Positions 9,901 through 17,775 of a stretch of DNA of 64,000 nucleotides are shown piece after piece. The position numbers and the translations under genes are program-made. This stretch comes from Methylomonas methanica MC09 (GTDB lineage Bacteria > Pseudomonadota > Gammaproteobacteria > Methylococcales > Methylomonadaceae). The stretch's first letter is position 1; each line of letters opens with the position of its first letter. Below the pieces are notes generated by a model. The model was given only the letters and a program-made list of their open reading frames with translations. It searched no databases and had not been told where the DNA came from. The DNA lies in contig NC_015572.1 in assembly GCF_000214665.1 (NCBI RefSeq), forward strand, positions 3,782,001 through 3,846,000. The letters are read 5' to 3'.

Positions 9901-11568
9901 GGCGTAGCAGCCGAGGTTGCCGTTGAAGTCGGTGCGGCTGGCGATGTTGCCGTTGGCGTCGTAGCCGAGGTGGCTGGCACTGGCTGCGCAGCCGGAGCCG
10001 GCGGGTTGATCGCTGCCTGTGCGTTTAACGACGCCAAGGATAGTGGTGAAATTGTATTGACGAACAGTACCAAGTGCATCTGTCAGCACGGTGCTGATAG
10101 GGTTACCGTTAGCATCCAGGTTATAGCTTAAGTTGTTATGCTCGATATTAAGGTTCAGGTTGGGAGCCAGTTGCTCATCATATGCATGTCCCGCTGCATC
10201 ATAGCGATAGGTCGCAAAACGGCTATTGTTCTCATCAATGATACCGGTTAAGCTGTTAATGTATTTAACACCAGCATTCGGGGCTGCAGAGACATAAGCG
10301 GTTTCGCCATAGGCGTAGGTCTTTATCTTGCCATCGGGATATGCAACAGATTTGAGGTTGTTATTTGCATCGTAAGCATATTGATAGAGATCACCCGCGA
10401 TATTGGTAACGGTGCTAATACGGTTGAAAATATCGTAAGTGAAGTTAAGGGTTCGGCCGAAAGTATCACTCACTTTGATCAACAACCGGGGAACGCTGGC
10501 AATACTGGCGGGAGTACTGCTGTTGCTATAGGCCATGGATTGAGTGTAGCCTGCGCGATTAACTAGCGTGATCAGTTTCCCCTCGAAATCATAATTTTCC
10601 GTTTGATCCTGATCATTGACGTAAATCCAACCATTTGCCACTCCCGCAGCCGTCAAGACCTGGGTCAGGCTGCCATTCACGTCGCCATCGTGAATCCAAT
10701 TGGTATTTACGCCTGTTTGGGTAAACTGAAATTGCTTCCCATCCTCACGGGTAAGCACTGCGACACTAATGAGTCCTGAGCCGGTGCCGCCATTGGTCGA
10801 CACTGAAACACTGCGTCCCCATAAACCATTCCAACCAGCCCCAAACGCATGGCTCCGGGAGGAATCGCTGTTATACGTTCGTTCTATGTTTAGCGAATAA
10901 ACACCTCGACCCACAAAATCCACCTCATGCAAGTGCTTATTACCCATGGCAATGTTGATGGGGTGCTTGGTATCGGTGCAGCTTTGACCGTTATTTTTAA
11001 CCAGCGATGGCGTGTTAGGGTCTACGGTGCATGTTAACGGTGTTAACTCCTCCTTTGTCCACGTATCATAAGGCGTTCCTTCGCCATGAGAAGGAGATTC
11101 AATCCATGTTACAAAACACCCGTACCCATTAGGGGTGGGCCTAACCTCCGAAGGTATCGGATAAAATCCGCACCTCCAATGACTTCCACTAGAAGCAACG
11201 CAATTGGTTTCCAGTGCTTTGAAATAAGCCCCTTTTTGGTCGCACTGAACTTGGTAGTCTTGTATTTGCGCCTTGGTGCAAACAGCTGGAGTCGCTGCCT
11301 CAGCCTGTCCGATATAAAGTAGATTTATAACAATCAGTAAATACAGAATCTTGCGGAAAGAATGGCTTCGCGTGCGGACTTCGCCGCCATTGATGCCGTT
11401 CCAGGAAAAGCCAGCCGACACTCGGCCAAAAAATAAACCAAAACCCACGCCAAACTCCCTCTTCAGTGATTGAATACTCGCAAGGGATGGCTCAAGATCA
11501 AACGCAGATGCATCAATCGGCCCTGACATAACGGACGGACGCAGGTGACAAAACCCCTCTCGATGCAA
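6964..11568 (-). CDS. Rhs/YD-repeat polymorphic toxin
   Basis: A very large Rhs protein of up to 1,534 residues. After an N-terminal hydrophobic segment ([19 protein letters not shown]), a DUF6531-like block ([21 protein letters not shown]) leads into many YD repeats that should form the cocoon-like shell. The core ends with [20 protein letters not shown] and [20 protein letters not shown] ... YTDPSG, the standard Rhs boundary. The last 142 residues (6964-7392) are a variable toxin tail with [32 protein letters not shown] and [14 protein letters not shown]; this resembles TreTu-type (ADP-ribosyltransferase-like) tails, recalled from the family, not tested. The start is unclear: the ATG at 11568 leaves a long N-region, and GTG codons closer to the hydrophobic segment are possible. 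No PAAR or VgrG partner is adjacent. Confidence 0.88.
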   Translation of the reverse strand: [1534 protein letters not shown]

Positions 11569-11940
11569 GCTCCCTCAATAATGGTTTAAAACTAACACGC
11601 GGATTCTGCTTCTTGCAACTTTATTTGCTCCATAAATAAACTTTTTAAATTAGCGCCTCTGCGCATTAGTTTGATGCTAGATAAAGTCTTGGGCCGTTCG
11701 CTTCAGAGATGCTCGACCGCAAAACCGACTCCTTCACCTGAAAACCCGCACATTTTGACATAACGCCCGTTCTGCGAAGCAAACATAGCTGCCTAAGGAA
11801 TGCACATGAAGTAATTTCGACAATACCATGAAAAACGGGGAGAATTCGGAGAATAAAAAACGTTATCAAATTTATATTCATGGTCATGGTCACACCGTAT
11901 TCATTAGAAATAGAAGTTCAGATGCACGCCTTGTACAAAC
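11569..11940. other. No gene seen between rhs and the IS21 remnant
   Basis: This AT-rich stretch upstream of rhs has short open frames but none with a good Shine-Dalgarno or recognisable protein. It should contain the rhs promoter. Nothing further can be supported. Confidence 0.5.
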
Positions 11941-11944
11941 TGCA

Positions 11945-12158
11945 TATTCTGGCCCAAGTTGAACACTCATTCTGGCGCAATCTGAACACCTATTCTGAAT
12001 CAAGGTGAACAGTGATTCTGATTTCAAGCTGAACACTTTTTGGGAATTTCCAGAATCGGTGTTCAACATACCAGAATAGCTGTTCAAGTTGCCAGAATCT
12101 AACCTAACGCATTGTTTATTCAATCAGACTATCCTTTCCGCCCTTTTTTGGAAAGGAT
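11945..12158 (+). repeat. Terminal repeats of an IS21-type element
   Basis: Four direct copies of GAACAC/GAACAG followed by ATTCTG-like sequence start at 11961, 11983, 12007 and 12031 (22-24 bp apart). Three inverted copies (CCAGAAT...GTTC) start at 12050, 12071 and 12092. Spaced multiple transposase-binding repeats of this sort are known at IS21-family ends, and the IstA N-terminus lies immediately downstream, which supports the reading. Confidence 0.6.
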
Positions 12159-12227
12159 ATGTCAGCAAAGAGAACAAGCATGCGAAATTTAAGAAAAGTT
12201 CTTAGGCTGAGCTACAGCGCCGCACAG
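12159..12227 (+). pseudogene. istA fragment (IS21-family transposase N-terminus)
   Basis: ATG at 12159 follows GGAAAGG and encodes 23 codons, MSAKRTSMRNLRKVLRLSYS then AAQ, which is the usual N-terminal HTH opening of IS21-family IstA. Homology then stops at AAGGGGTCA, a RAYT-terminus-like sequence. The rest of istA and all of istB are gone, so the element is dead. Confidence 0.65.
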
Positions 12228-12243
12228 AAGGGGTCACACAGAA

Positions 12244-12344
12244 GGGGTCAGGTCTTGCAATCAAGCACTTCGAAAACCATTTTTTTGACCGACCTACTGA
12301 CTGTCGAATAATGTACGCCGAAAGCATCCGCGATTTTCTGCATC
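12244..12344 (-). pseudogene. RAYT unit 3' remnant
   Basis: The left terminus 12244-12266 (GGGGTCAGGTCTTGCAATCAAGC) and the last about 33 codons of a RAYT gene, read on the minus strand, match copies 1 and 2 through the helix-turn-helix segment and end abruptly at 12344. The fragment lies 76 bp from the end of the intact nasT gene and next to the IS21 remnant. Confidence 0.85.
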
Positions 12345-12420
12345 AGGAGTAAAGGAGTCAAGCCTCGCAACAAACCAATAATTAAAACCAAAGCAGACTA
12401 ACCATAACCGTTAGCAAAAA

Positions 12421-13002
12421 TCACTTAAACAATTCCGCCATGGCAATCACGTTTTTCGCCATCTCGCCCAGCGAGACTTTTCTGTCCATCGCCAGTTTGC
12501 GCAGGGCGTGGTAGGCCTGATCTTCGTTGTAATTTTGGGACTTGATTAATATTGCCTTGGCCCGATCCACCAATTTGCGCTCTTCGAGTTGGTTCCTGGT
12601 TTTTTGCAGCTCGTCCTTTAAGGCTTTTTGCTCGTGGAAACGGGCGATAGCCACCTCAATGATGGCTTTGACGCGCCGGGGCGGCTCCAATCCGTCGACG
12701 ATGTAGGCACTGACGCCAGCCTTGATCACTTTGTTGATCGTCTCGGTCTGCTGATCCTCGGCAAACACGATCACCGGCACCGAGTGCTCGCGATTGATGG
12801 TTAAAATCATCTCCAAGACCTTTTCATTAGGCGCGTATAAATTCAACACCACGGCATCCGGCTGTAAGCTTTTTACCACCTCCAACAGGTTTAATTCCTG
12901 CAACTTCAAAGTGGCCACTTGATAACCATGTTGGGTCAGGTTTTTTTCCAGAACCAGATCGGAATCGAATTCATCGACTACCAGGACTTTGCGTGGGGTC
13001 AT
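12421..13002 (-). CDS. nasT: NasT-like ANTAR antiterminator
   Basis: A 193-residue regulator with an N-terminal receiver-like domain (1-120) and a C-terminal ANTAR domain (about 130-190: LVDRAKAILIKSQNYNEDQAYHALRK) that binds paired hairpins in leader RNA to stop termination. The usual phospho-acceptor Asp position reads VVLNLYAP, with Asn in place of Asp, so this is probably a pseudo-receiver controlled by protein binding, as known for NasT with NasS. No nasS is in the window. It lies 2 bp after the narK-like gene on the same strand. Its likely target is the terminator-containing leader of the divergent nirB gene. Confidence 0.92.
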   Translation of the reverse strand: MTPRKVLVVDEFDSDLVLEKNLTQHGYQVATLKLQELNLLEVVKSLQPDAVVLNLYAPNEKVLEMILTINREHSVPVIVFAEDQQTETINKVIKAGVSAYIVDGLEPPRRVKAIIEVAIARFHEQKALKDELQKTRNQLEERKLVDRAKAILIKSQNYNEDQAYHALRKLAMDRKVSLGEMAKNVIAMAELFK

Positions 13003-13004
13003 GG

Positions 13005-14483
13005 TTATTCCAGTTCGATTTTGATCACGGAGCCGTCAGGCAGAATTTCGGTGATAAAATTTTTCGGCTCTTCCAGATAAACAATAAGCCCCAACAGCAG
13101 CACACAACATCCGCCCAGCAGTAAAAAAAAGCCGGTATAAGGCAGAAAGGTCAACAGAATCAGAAAAATAATGGCGCCGGCATTGCCGTAGGCGCCGACG
13201 ATACCGGCCACCTCCCCGGTAATGGCGCGCCTGACCAGAGGCACAAAGGCAAATATCGCACCCTCGGCCGCTTGCATAAACAAGGCGCAAACCAAGGTGA
13301 CCAGCACCGCCAAACCGATGGACCATTGCGCGGATATCAGCGCCATCAGCAAGTACCCGCCCGCCAATCCGCCGGTGAACAGCAAAATGGATGATTTGCG
13401 GCCGATTTTATCGCTCAACCAGCCGCCCGCCGGGCGGGCGACAATATTGGTCATCACAAAACTGGAGGCCAGCAAACCGGCATCCAGCATGGAGATATTT
13501 TGGCTGACGCTAAAGGTTTTAAAGAAAAACATCGGCAGCATGGACAGCACCGCCAACTTGGAACCGAAGGTTATCAAATAGGCAACGGCTAAGATGACGA
13601 CCTGCCGGTAACGGTAATGATGAATGCTCGGAATCGGCTGACTCAAGCGCTCGGCGTTGGTATTGACCAATTGGCGGGCATGCCACAAAAACACCAGCCA
13701 GATACTTACATGCAGCACCTCCGGCCAGCTGCCGGCCAGGATAGGCTCGTCCAAGTCGGCCAGTTTCCAGACCAATAAGGATAGCGAACCGTACAGCGGC
13801 AACAGGCTTAATATATAGAGGAATAAATCGTTGATGCTGGTAACTTCCATACTGCTGGCCCGCTTGCTTTTCAAGCCGGCCAGCTCGGACGGAAAATTTT
13901 CCACATTCCGGTAATAAACCCAGGAGAACGCCAAAGCCAGAATACCGGTGGAGGCTATGGCATAACGCCAGCCGTGGTCCGGCCCCAAGTATAAAGCCAG
14001 CCCAGGCAATAATATCGCTGCGGCGGCTGAACCGAAATTTCCCCAACCGGCATATATGCCTTCGGCAATGCCCATCTGGCTGGAAGGAAACCAGTCGCCG
14101 ATGATCCGCACGCCAACCACGAAACCCGCCCCGATAAAACCCAGCAAAAAACGCGACCACGCCAATTGTGCAAAATCCTCGGCCAGGGCGAACATGAAGC
14201 AAGGCACGCTACACACCGCCAACAACACGCTGTAACTGATTCGGGCGCCGAAGCGGTCCACCACCAGCCCGATAATCACCCGGGCCGGAATCGTCAACGC
14301 CACGTTCAGCAGTAATATGATTTCGACTTCGGCATCGCTAATACCCAAATCCTGCTTAATCAACATCATTAACGGCGCGTGATTAAACCAGACCACAAAA
14401 CTGATGAAAAACGCCATCCAGCTCAAATGCAGAATTTTGCTTTTTCCCTGCATGGTCACCAGTTTAAAGGGGGTTATAGACAT
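13005..14483 (-). CDS. Nitrate/nitrite MFS transporter, NarK/NasA type
   Basis: A 492-residue major facilitator with about 12 membrane segments that should bring nitrate into the cell. The nitrate-signature-like stretches GFIGAGFVVGVRIIGDWFP and GIYAGWGNFGSAAAA in the first half, and GNAGAIIFLILL in the second, are those of the NNP family. An unusual central insert (about 190-280) carries two extra hydrophobic stretches between the halves. ATG at 14483 lies downstream of a sigma-54-like promoter on the minus strand. It forms an operon with nasT and is divergent from nirBD, which gives it a clear role in nitrate assimilation. The nitrate reductase itself is not here. Confidence 0.92.
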   Translation of the reverse strand: MSITPFKLVTMQGKSKILHLSWMAFFISFVVWFNHAPLMMLIKQDLGISDAEVEIILLLNVALTIPARVIIGLVVDRFGARISYSVLLAVCSVPCFMFALAEDFAQLAWSRFLLGFIGAGFVVGVRIIGDWFPSSQMGIAEGIYAGWGNFGSAAAAILLPGLALYLGPDHGWRYAIASTGILALAFSWVYYRNVENFPSELAGLKSKRASSMEVTSINDLFLYILSLLPLYGSLSLLVWKLADLDEPILAGSWPEVLHVSIWLVFLWHARQLVNTNAERLSQPIPSIHHYRYRQVVILAVAYLITFGSKLAVLSMLPMFFFKTFSVSQNISMLDAGLLASSFVMTNIVARPAGGWLSDKIGRKSSILLFTGGLAGGYLLMALISAQWSIGLAVLVTLVCALFMQAAEGAIFAFVPLVRRAITGEVAGIVGAYGNAGAIIFLILLTFLPYTGFFLLLGGCCVLLLGLIVYLEEPKNFITEILPDGSVIKIELE

Positions 14484-14517
14484 GAGTATTCCAAATAAAA
14501 ACCGTGGTGATTATTAT

Positions 14518-14532
14518 GCAGCTTACGTGCCA
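14518..14532 (-). promoter_or_regulatory. Sigma-54-like promoter for narK-nasT
   Basis: On the minus strand TGGCACG (14532-14526), TAAG, CTGC (14521-14518) matches the TGGCACG-N4-TTGCW consensus with one change. The GG and GC elements are 12 bp apart. Transcription would start near 14506, about 23 bases before the narK ATG. Confidence 0.65.
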
Positions 14533-14685
14533 TCGAAAACAAATAGGCACGTCGCGCGCGCACTGGCAGTTTATAAGCCCATTCTGGTGCAATTTAGGCG
14601 AAAACCTGCCTTATTTGGGTGCAACGGCTTGGAGAGCCAATCGCGAAAACTCGCCAAATCATTGAATTTTACTACATTTTAATTT

Positions 14686-14700
14686 TGGCACTCATATTGC
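14686..14700 (+). promoter_or_regulatory. Sigma-54-like promoter for nirBD
   Basis: TGGCAC at 14686-14691 and TTGC at 14697-14700 match the -24/-12 sigma-54 consensus with correct spacing (GG to GC 12 bp). Expected start of transcription is near 14712, giving a leader of about 185 nt before nirB. NtrC-type activation by nitrogen limitation would fit. Confidence 0.75.
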
Positions 14701-14725
14701 TTATTTAAGTTAAGTCTCCCGCTGA

Positions 14726-14810
14726 GCTTACCTTGTCATTGTTAGTTGGACAAAGGCGTCCTGATTGAATGAGTTCCTCATTTAATTCAGGCCGCCTTTT
14801 TTTTTGCCCG
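14726..14810 (+). terminator. Leader hairpins and intrinsic terminator upstream of nirB
   Basis: A first hairpin (TTGTC...GACAA, about 14732-14752) is followed by a strong terminator: AAGGCG-CCTGA...TCAGG-CGCCTT and then a run of nine T (about 14753-14810). It stands between the sigma-54-like promoter and nirB, so most transcripts would stop unless antitermination occurs. With nasT adjacent, this is the expected ANTAR target. The exact hexaloop pair required by ANTAR was not resolved by eye. Confidence 0.8.
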
Positions 14811-14897
14811 AAATTCTGACCGGGCCCAGCAGGTAAAGATTTTGCAAACCCGTCTTACGGGCGGAGAAACACCTTAATTTATTTAAAGAGGTCAGGT

Positions 14898-17438
14898 ATG
14901 AATACCAAACAAACCCTGGTTGTTATCGGCAACGGCATGGTCGGCCAGCATTTTCTGACCAAGCTGGTCGAAAGCGCGGCCAAAGATCATTACCACATTG
15001 TCACATTTTGCGAAGAACCCAGAGCCGCTTACGACCGGGTGCATTTGTCGGAATACTTTACCGGTAAAACCGCCGACGATTTATCGCTGGTCAGCCCCGA
15101 GTTTTTCGCCGAACACGGCATTGAAATTCATCTGGGCGATAAGGCGGCGACTATAAACCGCGAACAAAAACAGGTTACCTCGGCAAAAGGCGTAGTTATC
15201 TCATATGACAAACTGGTGTTGGCGACCGGTTCTTATCCTTTTGTGCCGCCCGTGCCGGGCCATGAGCGGCCGCAATGCTTGGTCTACCGCACCATAGAAG
15301 ATCTGGAAGCCATTAAAGCCGCCGCGGAAAAATCCAAAATCGGCACCGTGGTTGGCGGCGGCTTATTGGGCTTGGAAGCGGCCAAAGCCTTGACCGATTT
15401 GGGTCTGGAAACCCATGTCGTGGAATTCGCCCCCCGACTGATGGCCGTGCAATTGGATGACGGCGGCGGCGCGATGTTGAAACACAAAATCCAGGCCCTG
15501 GGCGTACAGGTGCATCTGAATAAAAATACCAGCTTGATCGACGACGGCGAGCAGTGCCTGCATAAAATGAATTTCGCCGACGGCGAAGTCCTGGAAACCG
15601 ATTTGATCCTGTTTTCCGCCGGCATCCGGCCGCGAGACGACATCGCCCGGGCCTGCGGTCTGGAAGTCGGTCCGCGCGGCGGCATTGTCATAGACAATCA
15701 ATGCAAGACTTCCGACCCCGATATTTACGCCATCGGCGAATGCGCGCTGTGGAACGGGCAAATTTTCGGCTTGGTCGCACCCGGTTACACCATGGCCAGG
15801 ACCGTGGCCGCCGACTTGTCCGGTGCGGAAGCCAGCTTCACCGGCGCGGACATGAGCACCAAACTGAAGTTAATGGGCGTGGACGTGGCCAGTATCGGCG
15901 ACGCCCATGCCCGCACCCAGGGCGCCATGGTCTACACCTATCAAAACGGCTCCAGCGAAATCTACAAACGACTGGTAGTCAGCCAGGACAAAAAACAACT
16001 ATTGGGCGCGGTGCTGGTGGGCGAAGCCTCCGGCTATAGCACCTTGCTGCAATACTGCCTGAACGGTATCGAGTTGCCGGAAAACCCGGACGCGCTGATT
16101 TTGCCGCAACGTTCCGACGAATCGGTCGGTTTGGGCCCTGACGCCCTGCCCGCCTCGGCGCAAATCTGTTCCTGTCACGACGTCAGCAAAGGCCAGGTCT
16201 GCAGCGCCATCGAAGCCGGCTGCTCTACAATGGCCGATTTAAAATCCGCGACCAAAGCCGCCACCGGTTGCGGCGGCTGCGCGCCCTTGCTGAAATCGGT
16301 ACTGGATTGCGAACTGATCAAGTTGGGTGTGGAAGTCAGTACCGACATTTGCGAACATTTTCCGCACACTCGCCAGGATTTATACAATCTGGTGATGGTG
16401 GAACAAATCAAAACCTTCGACGAATTGCTGAACAAGCACGGCCGCGGTTTAGGCTGCGAAGTCTGTAAGCAGGCGGTGGGCTCGATTCTGGCCTCTTACT
16501 GGAACGACTATATTCTGGAAAAACCGCACATTGGTTTGCAAGATACCAACGACACCTATTTGGCCAACATGCAAAAAGACGGCACCTATTCGGTCGTGCC
16601 GCGCGTCACCGGCGGCGAAATTACCCCGGATGGCCTGATCGCACTGGGTCAAGTGGCCAAAAAATACGGTCTGTATACCAAAATTACCGGCGGCCAACGC
16701 GTTGATTTATTCGGCGCCCGGGTCGAGCAGCTACCGTTAATCTGGCAAGAACTGATAGCCGCCGGCTTCGAATCCGGCCACGCTTACGGCAAATCGCTGC
16801 GCACGGTCAAATCCTGCGTCGGCAGTACTTGGTGCCGCTTCGGTATCGACGACAGTGTCGGCTTGGCCATCGAACTGGAAAATCGCTACAAAGGGTTGCG
16901 CGCACCGCATAAGATCAAATTCGCCGTATCCGGCTGCACCCGAGAATGCGCCGAAGCGCAAGGCAAGGATATCGGCGTCATCGCCACTGAAAACGGCTGG
17001 AATTTATACGTCTGCGGCAACGGCGGCATGAAACCCCGGCACGCCGATTTGTTTGCCACCAATTTGGACAAGGAGACCCTGATCAAATACATCGACCGGG
17101 TGTTGATTTTCTACGTGCGCACGGCGGCACGCCTGCAACGCACCTCGGTATGGATGGAAAACATGGAGGGCGGCCTGGATTATTTAAAAGCGGTGGTTCT
17201 GGAGGATCGTCTGGGGCTGGCCGAAGAATTGGAGCAACAGATGCAACACGTCATAGCCACCTATCAATGCGAATGGAAAACCACACTGCAGGATGAACAA
17301 AAACTCAAACGTTTCCGCCACTTCGTTAACAGCGACCAAGCCGACGACAATGTGGTATTCGTGGAAGAACGCGGCCAAGTGCGTCCGGCCAACGCCGAAG
17401 AACGCAAACACTTTAAACTGATAGAAGAGGCGGCATAA
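14898..17438 (+). CDS. nirB: NADH-dependent nitrite reductase, large subunit
   Basis: Catalyses six-electron reduction of nitrite to ammonium with NAD(P)H in the cytoplasm. The 846-residue protein has the family layout: FAD/NAD domain with VVIGNGMVGQHF at the N-terminus and GGGLLGLEAAKAL near 150; BFD-like [2Fe-2S] domain from about 424 (CSCHDVSKGQV ... GCGGCAPL); and a C-terminal ferredoxin-like/sirohaem domain with the [4Fe-4S]-sirohaem cysteines in SCVGSTWCRFG (about 638-646) and SGCTRECAEAQGKD (about 678-684). ATG at 14898 follows GAGGTCAGG. It is 1 bp from nirD and is probably controlled by sigma-54 and NasT antitermination. Confidence 0.97.
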   Translation: MNTKQTLVVIGNGMVGQHFLTKLVESAAKDHYHIVTFCEEPRAAYDRVHLSEYFTGKTADDLSLVSPEFFAEHGIEIHLGDKAATINREQKQVTSAKGVVISYDKLVLATGSYPFVPPVPGHERPQCLVYRTIEDLEAIKAAAEKSKIGTVVGGGLLGLEAAKALTDLGLETHVVEFAPRLMAVQLDDGGGAMLKHKIQALGVQVHLNKNTSLIDDGEQCLHKMNFADGEVLETDLILFSAGIRPRDDIARACGLEVGPRGGIVIDNQCKTSDPDIYAIGECALWNGQIFGLVAPGYTMARTVAADLSGAEASFTGADMSTKLKLMGVDVASIGDAHARTQGAMVYTYQNGSSEIYKRLVVSQDKKQLLGAVLVGEASGYSTLLQYCLNGIELPENPDALILPQRSDESVGLGPDALPASAQICSCHDVSKGQVCSAIEAGCSTMADLKSATKAATGCGGCAPLLKSVLDCELIKLGVEVSTDICEHFPHTRQDLYNLVMVEQIKTFDELLNKHGRGLGCEVCKQAVGSILASYWNDYILEKPHIGLQDTNDTYLANMQKDGTYSVVPRVTGGEITPDGLIALGQVAKKYGLYTKITGGQRVDLFGARVEQLPLIWQELIAAGFESGHAYGKSLRTVKSCVGSTWCRFGIDDSVGLAIELENRYKGLRAPHKIKFAVSGCTRECAEAQGKDIGVIATENGWNLYVCGNGGMKPRHADLFATNLDKETLIKYIDRVLIFYVRTAARLQRTSVWMENMEGGLDYLKAVVLEDRLGLAEELEQQMQHVIATYQCEWKTTLQDEQKLKRFRHFVNSDQADDNVVFVEERGQVRPANAEERKHFKLIEEAA

Positions 17439-17439
17439 C

Positions 17440-17772
17440 ATGAGCACATGGATAGATGTCTGCCCTATTGACGATCTGCAGCCGGATTCAGGCGTCTGCG
17501 CCCTGGTGGAGGGCCGCCAAGTGGCGATTTTTTACCTGCCGAGACTGGATGCCGTTTACGCCCTCGGCAATTTCGATCCTTTCAGCGAGGCCAATGTGCT
17601 TTCGCGCGGCATGGTGGGCGATTTGGGCGGCCAGCCAATGTTGGCCTCACCGATGTACAAACAGCATTTCAATTTACAAACCGGGGTTTGTTTTGAAGAT
17701 GCTACCATCAGTGTACCCGCCTACCCGGCTCGGATCGAAAACGATCGGGTCGCCATCCAGATGCCGGAGTAA
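17440..17772 (+). CDS. nirD: Nitrite reductase small subunit
   Basis: A 110-residue Rieske-fold subunit that supports NirB. The sequence WIDVCPIDDLQPDSGVCALV ... AVYALGNFDPFSEANVLSRG is typical of NirD, which keeps the Rieske fold but lacks the Cys/His iron-sulfur ligands; these are also absent here (NFDPFSEA in place of CxH). It starts 1 bp after the nirB stop, as in most nirBD operons, and is followed after 3 bp by a PhzF-family gene. Confidence 0.95.
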   Translation: MSTWIDVCPIDDLQPDSGVCALVEGRQVAIFYLPRLDAVYALGNFDPFSEANVLSRGMVGDLGGQPMLASPMYKQHFNLQTGVCFEDATISVPAYPARIENDRVAIQMPE

Positions 17773-17775
17773 ATC

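Noticed and set aside
11961..12098. CRISPR array
   Set aside because: The repeats are only 6-7 bp with short spacers, change orientation in the middle, and adjoin an istA start; no cas gene is near.
11666..12123. Short minus-strand frames upstream of rhs
   Set aside because: They cross the IS21 end repeats and show no coding character.
14404..14682. 92-residue plus-strand frame over the narK start and promoter
   Set aside because: It overlaps the narK 5' end and both sigma-54-like promoters.
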